Source: JAYZDB01 sp036338025 (GTDB lineage Bacteria > Planctomycetota > UBA1135 > UBA2386). Taken from it: a stretch of DNA of 12,081 bases. Positions 5,614 through 12,081 of this stretch are shown here, in pieces. The position numbers and the translations under genes were made by a program. Within the stretch, counting starts at the first letter, position 1. Each line of letters opens with the position of its first letter. The stretch is taken from the NCBI GenBank assembly GCA_036338025.1, contig JAYZDB010000069.1:1-12081 (forward strand), read 5' to 3'. The notes beneath the pieces are model-generated. The model was not told the DNA's origin. It did not search any database and saw only the letters and a program-made list of their open reading frames with translations.

Positions 5614-7704
5614 ATGCCAGAGTCACGCGCGTCGCAGACCGATACCAGGCCGCCACCGCAGGAGGTGAGTTGTTGGCCCGATCCGAGGACGACGCGATTC
5701 GTCCTGACCGGAATTCTGATATTGGCATTCGTTCTGCGGCTGGTCTATGTCCTGCAGATGCAGGCGAATCCCTACTTCAGCGAACCCGCCATGGATGCGC
5801 TGTATCACGTCGAGTGGGCCAAGACGTTCGCAGCTGGAGAGACCTTCGAACCGGGCCGACCGTTCTTCCGAGGACCTCTCTACCCGTGGTTTCTCGGCTC
5901 AGTGTTCCGCGTGTTCGGCGAGGGACTGCTCGTTCCACGCGTGCTGCAGGCTGGGTTCGGAACCGCGACGGTCGGACTTTGCTATTTGCTGGGTCGCGAT
6001 GTATTCGACCGTCGGACGGGCCTGCTCGCAGCGCTGTTGGCAGCAGTCTACTGGGTGATGATCTACTTCGATGGTGAGCTCCTCATCACGTCCTTCGTGG
6101 TACCGATCAATCTCCTGGCCCTGTGGATGACGCTACGCCTTCGAAACACCCCCACTCGTGGTGCAGCCATCCTCGCCGGACTGTGCTGGGGGGTCTCAGC
6201 GCTGGCCCGCCCACAGGTTCTTCTCTTGATGCCATTCCTGGCCCTGTGGCTGCTGTTCAGGGTTTGCCCCAACTGGCGGTCCGGCCTTGTGCCTACTCTC
6301 GCACTCGCCCTGGGAACCGCCTTGCCGATCGCTCCGATCACTGCCATCAACATCTCCGAGGGGGACTCGGTACTGATCGCGTCAGGCGGCGGCGTCAACT
6401 TCTGGATCGGCAATAACCCGAAGTCGGATGGCTCGACGGCAATCGTGCCCGGCACTCGTCCTGGTTGGTGGCAGGGATACCGAGACGCCATCGCCCAAGC
6501 AGAGACCGCCGAAGGCCGAAAGCTCAAGGCCTCGGAGGTTTCCAGCCACTACGTCGGGCGCACCTGGGATCACTTCAAGAACGCTCCAGGTCAAGCCGCC
6601 GCGCACCTGTTCTGGAAGTTCCGCTTGTTCTGGACCAATTGGGAACTCGGCAACAACCAGCCGATCTACTACTTCGCTCATGAGTTTGGGTCGATCGTCA
6701 ACTTCCTGCCGCTGGGATTTTGGGCCATCGCACCGATTGGCATCCTCGGCATCCTGATCTGCTTGCGGAGACGATCACCCGACACATTCCCGCTGTGGGC
6801 GTTCGTGTTCGTTCAAATGGCGACAATCGTCGCGTTCTTCGTCTGCTCACGCTTCCGGCTACCGATCATACCGGTGCTGATGGTGTTCGGTGCCCACGCC
6901 ATTTTTCAGATCGTAGGAATGGTCCGCAACCGATCGCGCGTAGCCCTGGGGTGGTCCATCGTCGTAATGGTCCTCGTCTCTCTGTTCGTGATACTGGTGC
7001 CTGCCAGGGTCGATCGCAGCGCCAGTTCCGCCATGCGTCAACTCGGCGTGTTTGCCCAGGAGAAGGGTAAGTACGAAGAAGCACTGTCGTTCTACCGACG
7101 CGCGCTGGCCTACGACGACGCCCCCCCACGAATGAAGGCTGTCCTGCACAAGGACCTCGGCACGACCCTCACGCAATTGAACCGCCTGAAGGCCGCAGAA
7201 CGGGAACTGAAATTCGCGCTGGAATACGATCCGCGACAATCCGAGGCCTTGTCAGCCCTGACGACCTTGTATCTGGACCACCTGAAAAAGCCCCGGCAGG
7301 CTCTGACCGTCGCGCTGGCCATGACAGAACGCCAACCGTCTTACGGACCAGGATTCTACAACCTGGGCCAATGCCACATCGCGTTGGAGCAAGTGGAGAA
7401 AGCCAGGGTTGCGTTTGAGTCTGGTCTCCGAATCGGCGGCGTCGAGTTTGAATGCGCTCTTGTGCTCGGTCAGATACAAATCAACCGGAAGCAGTGGAAA
7501 ACAGCGGAAGGGTTCTTACGACGAGCCTTGGCATCTCGTAAGGAGATGGACTCGTGGTACTTCACCGCCGCTGAGTATCTCGTGAAGACTCTCCTCAACA
7601 GCGGGAACCGGGCTGCTGCCGAGCAGTTCGCCAAGGACCTGGTGGGCCGCGCACCGCGCCACCCACAAGCCATGAGACTTCACCGCCTGGCCAAAGGCCA
7701 ATGA
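5614..7704 (+). CDS. GT39/PMT-like membrane glycosyltransferase with C-terminal TPR domain
   Basis: 696 residues. A cytosolic N terminus (1-27) leads into about ten or more hydrophobic helices (29-48 through 447-463) resembling the GT-C fold of family 39 lipid-phosphate-sugar-dependent mannosyl/aminoarabinosyl transferases. Supporting segments are the first periplasmic loop with acidic residues (PYFSEPAMDALYHVEWAKTF, 53-72), FFRGPLYPWFL (84-94), RPQVLLLMPFLALWLL and CSRFRLPIIPVLMVFGAHA (411-429). FWIGNNPKSDG (263-273) is in a long periplasmic loop. Residues 470-690 are TPR-like helix pairs (KGKYEEALSFYRRALAYD, LEQVEKARVAFESGLRIG), expected on the non-cytosolic side. Sugar and acceptor are unknown. 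GGAGGAG (5607-5613) abuts the ATG with almost no spacer, so the true start may be slightly downstream. The TGA stop overlaps the next ATG (ATGA), implying translational coupling. Confidence 0.82.
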   Translation: MPESRASQTDTRPPPQEVSCWPDPRTTRFVLTGILILAFVLRLVYVLQMQANPYFSEPAMDALYHVEWAKTFAAGETFEPGRPFFRGPLYPWFLGSVFRVFGEGLLVPRVLQAGFGTATVGLCYLLGRDVFDRRTGLLAALLAAVYWVMIYFDGELLITSFVVPINLLALWMTLRLRNTPTRGAAILAGLCWGVSALARPQVLLLMPFLALWLLFRVCPNWRSGLVPTLALALGTALPIAPITAINISEGDSVLIASGGGVNFWIGNNPKSDGSTAIVPGTRPGWWQGYRDAIAQAETAEGRKLKASEVSSHYVGRTWDHFKNAPGQAAAHLFWKFRLFWTNWELGNNQPIYYFAHEFGSIVNFLPLGFWAIAPIGILGILICLRRRSPDTFPLWAFVFVQMATIVAFFVCSRFRLPIIPVLMVFGAHAIFQIVGMVRNRSRVALGWSIVVMVLVSLFVILVPARVDRSASSAMRQLGVFAQEKGKYEEALSFYRRALAYDDAPPRMKAVLHKDLGTTLTQLNRLKAAERELKFALEYDPRQSEALSALTTLYLDHLKKPRQALTVALAMTERQPSYGPGFYNLGQCHIALEQVEKARVAFESGLRIGGVEFECALVLGQIQINRKQWKTAEGFLRRALASRKEMDSWYFTAAEYLVKTLLNSGNRAAAEQFAKDLVGRAPRHPQAMRLHRLAKGQ

Positions 7705-8537
7705 ACGAACTCCTCATCGCGACGCTGTGGTGGATGCCAGTAAGCGCCATACCAGTGCTCCTGGTGTTGTGCGCGCCCACAGCGAGTAGCCGTTTTCGCA
7801 CCGCAGCGGCCGCTGCACTGGTTGTCGGAGCAATCGCCAGCCTCGTGTTCGCGGCAATGGAATCCGACACAGCCCGCGAGCTCAGCGTGATCAACCCGTT
7901 CATTGACCCCGGCGAAGGTCGGCCAATTCCCTTCGTCATGGAGGTCGTACAGGCACCGGGTTGGCACGGACCATCGATCGGAGCAGCCCTCCTGCTGGTG
8001 CCCGCGGCTCTTCTGTTCATCCGGCGCCGGCAGGAGCCAGCCGTACCCTGCCCGGTCGTATTCTCTTCCATCATCACTCTCTGGACATTTGCGGCACGTC
8101 TCGGCCTGGAGAAGTGTGCCGCTCCCGAAGGCCTGACCTGGTCGACCGGCGTCACCTTCCCAACGCTCTTGATGCTGCCGTTTGTCGGCTGGTGGAGTGG
8201 CAGCAAAAAGGCCGGGGTCCCCAAGTTCGCTCTGATTGTGTTGTTGCTGGCGATCATCCAGCGATCCCTCATTGTCGGCTGGAGCTACTTCGCCACCAGA
8301 CACGGACTCGGGACGCACCTCGACGTAGGTAGCATCTCGAAGATCACCGTGCTGGCCGGCCCGCTCGACTTCACCGGGCCAGGCGACGTTACGACAGACC
8401 AGTGGTTGGCCTTGGTAGCGATTCCCCAGTATCTGCTGTGGGTCCCATTCACCTTGGCATCCGGCGCGTTGCTAGGCGGGCTACCGTTCGCATTGGCTCG
8501 CCGGCGATACCTCTCGAGAAACCAGCACAGCGAGTAG
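7701..8537 (+). CDS. Polytopic membrane protein coupled to the GT39-like gene
   Basis: 278 residues, not recognised as a known family. Roughly six or seven hydrophobic helices are visible: about 5-25, 34-52, 92-108, 117-134, 151-165, 175-194 and 236-262. A polar loop (53-90, with PFIDPGEGRPIPF) probably faces the periplasm. A short basic C terminus (RRRYLSRNQ) suggests a cytosolic end. The ATG at 7701 overlaps the preceding TGA by four bases (ATGA), so co-translation with the glycosyltransferase is likely and a role alongside it is inferred, for example an accessory or flippase-like membrane partner. No catalytic motif was seen. Ends at TAG. Confidence 0.72.
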   Translation: MNELLIATLWWMPVSAIPVLLVLCAPTASSRFRTAAAAALVVGAIASLVFAAMESDTARELSVINPFIDPGEGRPIPFVMEVVQAPGWHGPSIGAALLLVPAALLFIRRRQEPAVPCPVVFSSIITLWTFAARLGLEKCAAPEGLTWSTGVTFPTLLMLPFVGWWSGSKKAGVPKFALIVLLLAIIQRSLIVGWSYFATRHGLGTHLDVGSISKITVLAGPLDFTGPGDVTTDQWLALVAIPQYLLWVPFTLASGALLGGLPFALARRRYLSRNQHSE

Positions 8538-8569
8538 GACGACGGACCGAGCGCGGGTACAAAACCACC

Positions 8570-9472
8570 ATGAACATTGAACGAGTCGGCGTGATCGGAT
8601 GCGGTCTCATGGGTCACGGCATCGCGCAAGTCGCGGCTGCCGGAGGCTTTCAGGTGCACGTGTTCGAAGCTGACGCCAAGGCTCTCGAAGTTGGTGTCCA
8701 ACGCATCGAACACAGCCTCAAGAAGCTCGCTGACAAGGCGGTCGAGAAGGGCAAGAAGACACGCGAAGCCGCAGACACCGACACGGTCGATGCCCTGAAA
8801 CGAATCACTACGGCCCTGGAACTCGAGGCCTTGGCAGACTGCGATCTGGTAGTCGAAGCCATCGTCGAGAACCTCGAAGTCAAGAACTCACTGTTTGCAG
8901 ACCTCGGCCAGGTGACCAGGGCAGACACCATCCTCGCATCCAACACATCCTCATTTCCGATCGGAGAGATGGCGGCGGCTTCCGGTCGGCCAGACCGCAC
9001 GATCGGTCTGCACTTCTTCAATCCGGTCCAACTGATGCGACTCGTCGAAGTGGTCCGGACCGAGGCAACAGACAATGCAGTGTTCGACGCGGCACTGGCG
9101 TTTGGGCGCGCCTGTGGCAAGCATCCGGTGAGCTGCCGCGACACCCCTGGCTTCGTCGTGAATCGCCTGCTGGTCCCTTACATGACCCAGGCGATCCAGA
9201 TGCTCGACCGAGGGGATGCTTCCAAGGAGGACATCGACGCCGCCATGCAGTTTGGCTGTGGTCACCCGATGGGACCGATCACCCTGGGCGACTACGTCGG
9301 CCTGGACACAACGCTTTCGATTATCGAGGGCTGGTGCGCACGCTACCCGGATGAGCCAGCTTTCGCGATTCCAGACAGCCTGCGAACTCTCGTCGAAGCT
9401 GGCAAATTGGGTCGAAAATCCGGTGAGGGATACTACGAATGGGACGGCGACAAGAAAAAGGCCAACAACTGA
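8570..9472 (+). CDS. 3-hydroxyacyl-CoA dehydrogenase (3-hydroxybutyryl-CoA type)
   Basis: 300 residues, the usual size of a stand-alone short-chain enzyme that oxidises (S)-3-hydroxyacyl-CoA to 3-ketoacyl-CoA with NAD(P), used in beta-oxidation, butyrate or polyester metabolism. The N-terminal Rossmann fold carries VGVIGCGLMGHGIAQ (GxGxxG, G10-G12-G15) and an acidic residue at the end of the second strand (VFEAD). Catalytic residues match the family: S127 in SNTSS, H148 in GLHFFNPV, E160 in RLVEVV and N198 in DTPGFVVNRLL. The C-terminal helical dimerisation domain has GCGHPMGPITLGDYVGLDT and ends GRKSGEGYYEW. The frame is open upstream to 8402, but that lies in the preceding gene; ATG 8570 gives the normal N terminus. 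No strong ribosome site precedes it. The TGA stop lies inside the sulfatase reading frame start region. Exact chain-length preference unknown. Confidence 0.93.
   Translation: MNIERVGVIGCGLMGHGIAQVAAAGGFQVHVFEADAKALEVGVQRIEHSLKKLADKAVEKGKKTREAADTDTVDALKRITTALELEALADCDLVVEAIVENLEVKNSLFADLGQVTRADTILASNTSSFPIGEMAAASGRPDRTIGLHFFNPVQLMRLVEVVRTEATDNAVFDAALAFGRACGKHPVSCRDTPGFVVNRLLVPYMTQAIQMLDRGDASKEDIDAAMQFGCGHPMGPITLGDYVGLDTTLSIIEGWCARYPDEPAFAIPDSLRTLVEAGKLGRKSGEGYYEWDGDKKKANN
9425..9429 (+). promoter_or_regulatory. Ribosome binding site for the sulfatase
   Basis: GAGGG lies nine bases upstream of the ATG at 9439, inside the 3' end of the dehydrogenase gene. It supports this start despite the 34-nt overlap. 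Confidence 0.5.
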
Positions 9473-10812
9473 CCAGTCGGGTCCGGATCGCGACACGGAC
9501 GGTAGCGCTTCTGCTGCTGACGCAGTTCGCTACCGCTGCCCAACCTCCGAACATCTTGTTCGTCTACCTCGACGACTTCGGTTGGCGTGACACGGCCTAC
9601 ATGGGCTCCGACTTCTACGAAACACCCCACATCGACGCGCTGGCACAGAACGGTCTGGTGTTCACCGACGCCTACTCATGCGCCGCCAATTGCGCGCCGG
9701 CGCGGGCCTGCCTGCTCTCCGGCCAGTACACGCCGCGGCACAAGATCTTCAACGTCGGCACCAAGCCGCGCGGCAAGGCCAAGGACCGGCGCTTGCAGCA
9801 CATCCCAGGCACCGCGACCCTGCGCCCCGACATCGTCACCTGGGCAGAGAGCCTGCAAGCAGCCGGCTATCGCACCGGGATGTTCGGCAAGTGGCACCTC
9901 GGTACCACCCCCCAGAAGCAGGGCTTCGACGTGGCGGTCAACCACAAATCCCTGCCCGGATTCAAGGGTCACAACGGACCCAACGGCACCTACCTCGCTG
10001 ACGTCCTCACGGATCGGACGATCGACTTCATCGAGGCGAACAAGCAGCGCCGCTGGTGTGCCTATCTGGCGCACTTCGCTGTACACACTCCGCTGCATCC
10101 CAAGCGCGAGCTGCTGCCCAAGTACCGGGAGAAGAAACCCGGCAAACTTCACAAGCACGTCAAGATGGCCACCATGATCCAGGCTGTCGATGACGGCGTG
10201 GGCAGGCTTGTTGCAAAGCTCGAGAAACTCGATCTGCTCGACAACACCGTGATCATCTTCTACTCGGACAACGGTGGATACGGTCCCGCGACCGACATGG
10301 ATCCACTGTGGGGCTACAAGGGCAACTACTACGAAGGCGGCATCCGGGTACCGTTCTTCGTGAACTGGCCGGGTGTCGTCAAGGCCGGCAAGACCGACGA
10401 GCCAATCATCGGGGTAGATCTCTACCCGACCCTCCTCGGCATCGCCGGCGCCAAACGTCCGGATCAGACACTTGACGGCGTCGACCTGGTCCCCCTGTTC
10501 CAGGGCAAGGTCACAGACCTGGGCCAGCGCCCACTATTTTGGCACTTCCCGGCCTATCTGCAGAGTTACAAGGTAACCCACGAGCAACGAGACCCGCTGT
10601 TTCGGACTCGTCCGTGCGGCATCGTCCGGAAAGGCCGCTTCAAGTTGCACGAGTATTTCGAAGACGGAGCCCTTGAACTCTACGACCTCGTCGACGACAT
10701 CCGGGAACGCAAGAACCTCGTCGACAAGATGCCGCAAAAGCGCGACGAGTTGCACCAGCTGATGAAAGCCTGGCGCAAGCAAACCGGGGCCCCGGTGCCC
10801 GAGAAGAACTAG
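9439..10812 (+). CDS. Exported formylglycine-dependent (type I) sulfatase
   Basis: 457 residues. A basic N terminus then TVALLLLTQFATAAQ (21-35) reads as a signal peptide, so the enzyme acts outside the cytosol. NILFVYLDDFGW (38-49) gives the paired metal-ligand aspartates. CAPARACLLSG (85-95) is the C-x-P-x-R-x3-L-x-G sulfatase signature, whose Cys85 must be converted to formylglycine by a maturation enzyme not in this window. Further active-site blocks are GMFGKWHLG (147-155), HFAVHTPLH (212-220), YSDNGG (D277, N278) and GYKGNYYEGGIRVPF (292-306, K294). The C-terminal part (WHFPAYL, GRFKLHEYFEDG, ELYDL-x-D-x-x-E-x-x-NL) is typical of planctomycete/Bacteroidota polysaccharide sulfatases. Such enzymes hydrolyse sulfate esters on glycans; the exact substrate is unknown. 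The 34-nt overlap with the dehydrogenase is probably economy of spacing, not functional linkage. TAG stop at 10812. Confidence 0.93.
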   Translation: MGRRQEKGQQLTSRVRIATRTVALLLLTQFATAAQPPNILFVYLDDFGWRDTAYMGSDFYETPHIDALAQNGLVFTDAYSCAANCAPARACLLSGQYTPRHKIFNVGTKPRGKAKDRRLQHIPGTATLRPDIVTWAESLQAAGYRTGMFGKWHLGTTPQKQGFDVAVNHKSLPGFKGHNGPNGTYLADVLTDRTIDFIEANKQRRWCAYLAHFAVHTPLHPKRELLPKYREKKPGKLHKHVKMATMIQAVDDGVGRLVAKLEKLDLLDNTVIIFYSDNGGYGPATDMDPLWGYKGNYYEGGIRVPFFVNWPGVVKAGKTDEPIIGVDLYPTLLGIAGAKRPDQTLDGVDLVPLFQGKVTDLGQRPLFWHFPAYLQSYKVTHEQRDPLFRTRPCGIVRKGRFKLHEYFEDGALELYDLVDDIRERKNLVDKMPQKRDELHQLMKAWRKQTGAPVPEKN

Positions 10813-10823
10813 CGCTCCATCAG

Positions 10824-11876
10824 TCAGTTACCCAACTGAGCTTTCGCCCAGGCATGCGCCGGCTCGAGCTTGAGGAGCGCTCGAAGATCGCGTTCGGCGT
10901 CTGATTTCCGGCCCTGTTTGAGGAACATCCGCGCACGCAGTTCCAAGGTCTTCTTGTGATCCGGTCGCTGTTCTAGAATCACGTTCGCATGTTTCATCGC
11001 CTGGCTGTCGGCCTCGGTCCGCTTGTACAACAATGCGAGGTAGTAGCGCGCGTGGACATGGCGGGGACGGGCCTTGACCACCGCCGAGAACTCCACGATC
11101 GCCTCGGGGTCTCGACCGTCGTTGGCATGCTTGGAGCCTCGGTTGAACCTGGAGTTGATATCGACAGCCTCCGCTTGCACCTTGCCGAGGAGCGGATCGA
11201 CATACGGGGTGGTCTCGGACAGGTCGCCTGCGAGTTTGGCAACCGCCCGACTCTCATCCATCTCCTTGAGCCGGGCGTGCGCTCGGGCTTTCGCCTCGTA
11301 GACCTCCCGGTGCTCGGAGTTGACGGCCAGAGCCTTGTCAAATTGCCCAATAGCCGCCTTCGCGTCTCCGCTACGCAATGCCAGGCGTCCTAAGCCCAAC
11401 CGCGCATGGCTCGATTCGACCGACGACAGCACACGCTGATAATGACGCCTCGCCAGGTCTGCCCTACCCAAGCGTTCACTGGCAAGCGCTAGACACAAAT
11501 GCGTAGGAAGGAAGTCATCACGTAACTCCAGAGCACGTTGGAAATATCCGATCGATTGCTCTGCTCGACCCTCCAAGGCTGCGCAGCCAGCAAGATGTAG
11601 ATATTCAAAGGCTGCAGAGGTGTCCGCCCCAGCAACGTCGGCAGCCGCCAGATACGCCTGTTCCGCTTGCAACATCATTCGGTGTGCATGCAGGGTTCGC
11701 CCATACCTGGCCCAACTGTCGACAGAGGGATCCGCCAAGACAGCCGCGCGGCACGACTGGACTTTTGCGACAACACCTGGTTCGACACGAGCAAGATCCG
11801 GCATCGGCACATCGATCTTGGGACCACAAGCGACAACCAGGGTCCCCACCGGTAGCAGAGCCCACGGCACTCTCAT
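10824..11876 (-). CDS. TPR-repeat lipoprotein
   Basis: 350 residues from the ATG at 11876. The N terminus MRVPWALLPVGTLVVACGPK is a lipoprotein signal with lipobox VVAC (Cys17), so the protein should be membrane-tethered and exposed outside the cytosol. The rest is mostly tetratricopeptide helix pairs, for example AEQSIGYFQRALELRDDFLP (105-124), ADLARRHYQRVLSSVESSHA, DAKAAIGQFDKALAVNSEHR (171-190), DPEAIVEFSAVVKARPRHVH (256-275) and KSDAERDLRALLKLEPAHAW (324-343). These are protein-interaction repeats with no catalytic residues. The frame is open 26 codons further upstream (to 11954), but the lipobox and an AGGAG seven bases before 11876 fix the start. The ATG overlaps the TGA of the UnbV gene (ATGA), so the two are co-translated and likely co-function. 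Converges on the sulfatase with an 11-base gap. Confidence 0.85.
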   Translation of the reverse strand: MRVPWALLPVGTLVVACGPKIDVPMPDLARVEPGVVAKVQSCRAAVLADPSVDSWARYGRTLHAHRMMLQAEQAYLAAADVAGADTSAAFEYLHLAGCAALEGRAEQSIGYFQRALELRDDFLPTHLCLALASERLGRADLARRHYQRVLSSVESSHARLGLGRLALRSGDAKAAIGQFDKALAVNSEHREVYEAKARAHARLKEMDESRAVAKLAGDLSETTPYVDPLLGKVQAEAVDINSRFNRGSKHANDGRDPEAIVEFSAVVKARPRHVHARYYLALLYKRTEADSQAMKHANVILEQRPDHKKTLELRARMFLKQGRKSDAERDLRALLKLEPAHAWAKAQLGN

Positions 11877-12081
11877 CTGCCTTCTCCTCGGGCCAGCGTC
11901 ATCAACTGATTGCACTTGCCGCCCGGGAACGTCTCTTTCTCCCCACCGGGCCACCGGATCTCGACGCGATCCACCGACTCCGCCGGGCCCAGGCCGAAGT
12001 GGCAGGCGATCATGGAGCTCGAAATATAACTGCGTCCCGGTCCCACCGTGCGCCGCACCACGCGCCCCCCGGCATGGACCC
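11873..12081 (-). CDS. ASPIC/UnbV (CRTAC1-like) protein, C-terminal end only
   Basis: The gene starts beyond the right edge; about 68 C-terminal residues are visible and end at TGA. They match the ASPIC/UnbV domain that closes many FG-GAP/VCBS beta-propeller proteins related to CRTAC1: AGGR, GPGRSYISSS, ACHFGLGPAESVDRVEIRWP and GGEKETFPG, with GKCNQLMTL near the end. Such proteins are exported and often found next to TPR proteins in planctomycete-like genomes; their biochemical role is not established. The upstream FG-GAP repeats are expected but lie outside the window. The stop overlaps the lipoprotein start by four bases. Confidence 0.85.
   Translation of the reverse strand, partial: VHAGGRVVRRTVGPGRSYISSSMIACHFGLGPAESVDRVEIRWPGGEKETFPGGKCNQLMTLARGEGR
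11884..11888 (-). promoter_or_regulatory. Ribosome binding site fixing the lipoprotein start
   Basis: AGGAG on the minus strand, seven bases before the ATG at 11876, lying within the 3' end of the UnbV gene. It decides between this start and the longer frame opening at 11954. Confidence 0.7.

Noticed and set aside
7595..8318. Minus-strand ORFs of 225 and 212 codons
   Set aside because: Two overlapping antisense frames opposite the clearly hydrophobic membrane protein; low-complexity charged composition and no domain.
10829..10845. CAGTT/AACTG hairpin between sulfatase and TPR gene as a terminator
   Set aside because: Only a 5-bp stem inside the end of the lipoprotein coding sequence, with no T run on either strand.

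Overview
This window comes from a high-GC bacterium. It most resembles a Planctomycetota-type (or similar PVC-group) marine or environmental heterotroph. That is inferred from the gene mix: a BNR_4 beta-propeller protein, a formylglycine sulfatase, an intradiol dioxygenase, a GT39-like glycosyltransferase fused to TPRs, and an ASPIC/UnbV protein coupled to a TPR lipoprotein. No rRNA, tRNA, CRISPR array, insertion sequence or phage gene is visible. Coding density is high and no gene-free stretch exceeds about 155 bases.

Layout, left to right. (1) 1-358: 3' end of an intradiol ring-cleavage dioxygenase. (2) 423-1115: YjjG-like HAD nucleotidase. (3) 1042-2580: exported BNR_4 protein. (4) 2671-3144: small four-helix membrane protein. 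(5) 3206-3838, minus strand: a 210-residue exported protein with two HMA-like domains and two in-frame TGA codons, read here as a selenoprotein. (6) 3992-8537, plus strand: membrane-anchored SGNH hydrolase, GT39-like/TPR glycosyltransferase and a polytopic membrane protein, probably a cell-envelope glycan or protein-modification unit. (7) 8570-9472: 3-hydroxyacyl-CoA dehydrogenase, overlapped by (8) 9439-10812: exported sulfatase. (9) 10824-12081, minus strand: TPR lipoprotein preceded by the 3' end of an ASPIC/UnbV protein.

The standout is item 5. Conventional gene calling would break it into two small fragments, or call the 256-codon ORF on the opposite strand. Read straight through both TGA codons it is one frame from ATG to TAA. 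It has a signal peptide, two HMA-like beta-alpha-beta-beta-alpha units and no cysteine. Each TGA falls in the loop where HMA domains carry their metal-binding cysteines. Each TGA is followed at 22-27 nt by a stem-loop (8-9 bp, G and U in the apical loop) matching the bacterial SECIS pattern. TGA ends several neighbouring genes normally, so the genetic code is not globally reassigned. The simplest reading is a two-selenocysteine, heavy-metal-binding or redox exported protein.

Most other genes are ordinary for such a genome: glycan and sulfate-ester breakdown (BNR_4, sulfatase), aromatic catabolism (dioxygenase), fatty-acid or polyhydroxyalkanoate metabolism (HADH), nucleotide house-cleaning (YjjG) and envelope modification. 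Only a few neighbours look co-translated: GT39-like/membrane protein and UnbV/TPR lipoprotein share ATGA overlaps, and HADH/sulfatase overlap by 34 nt.
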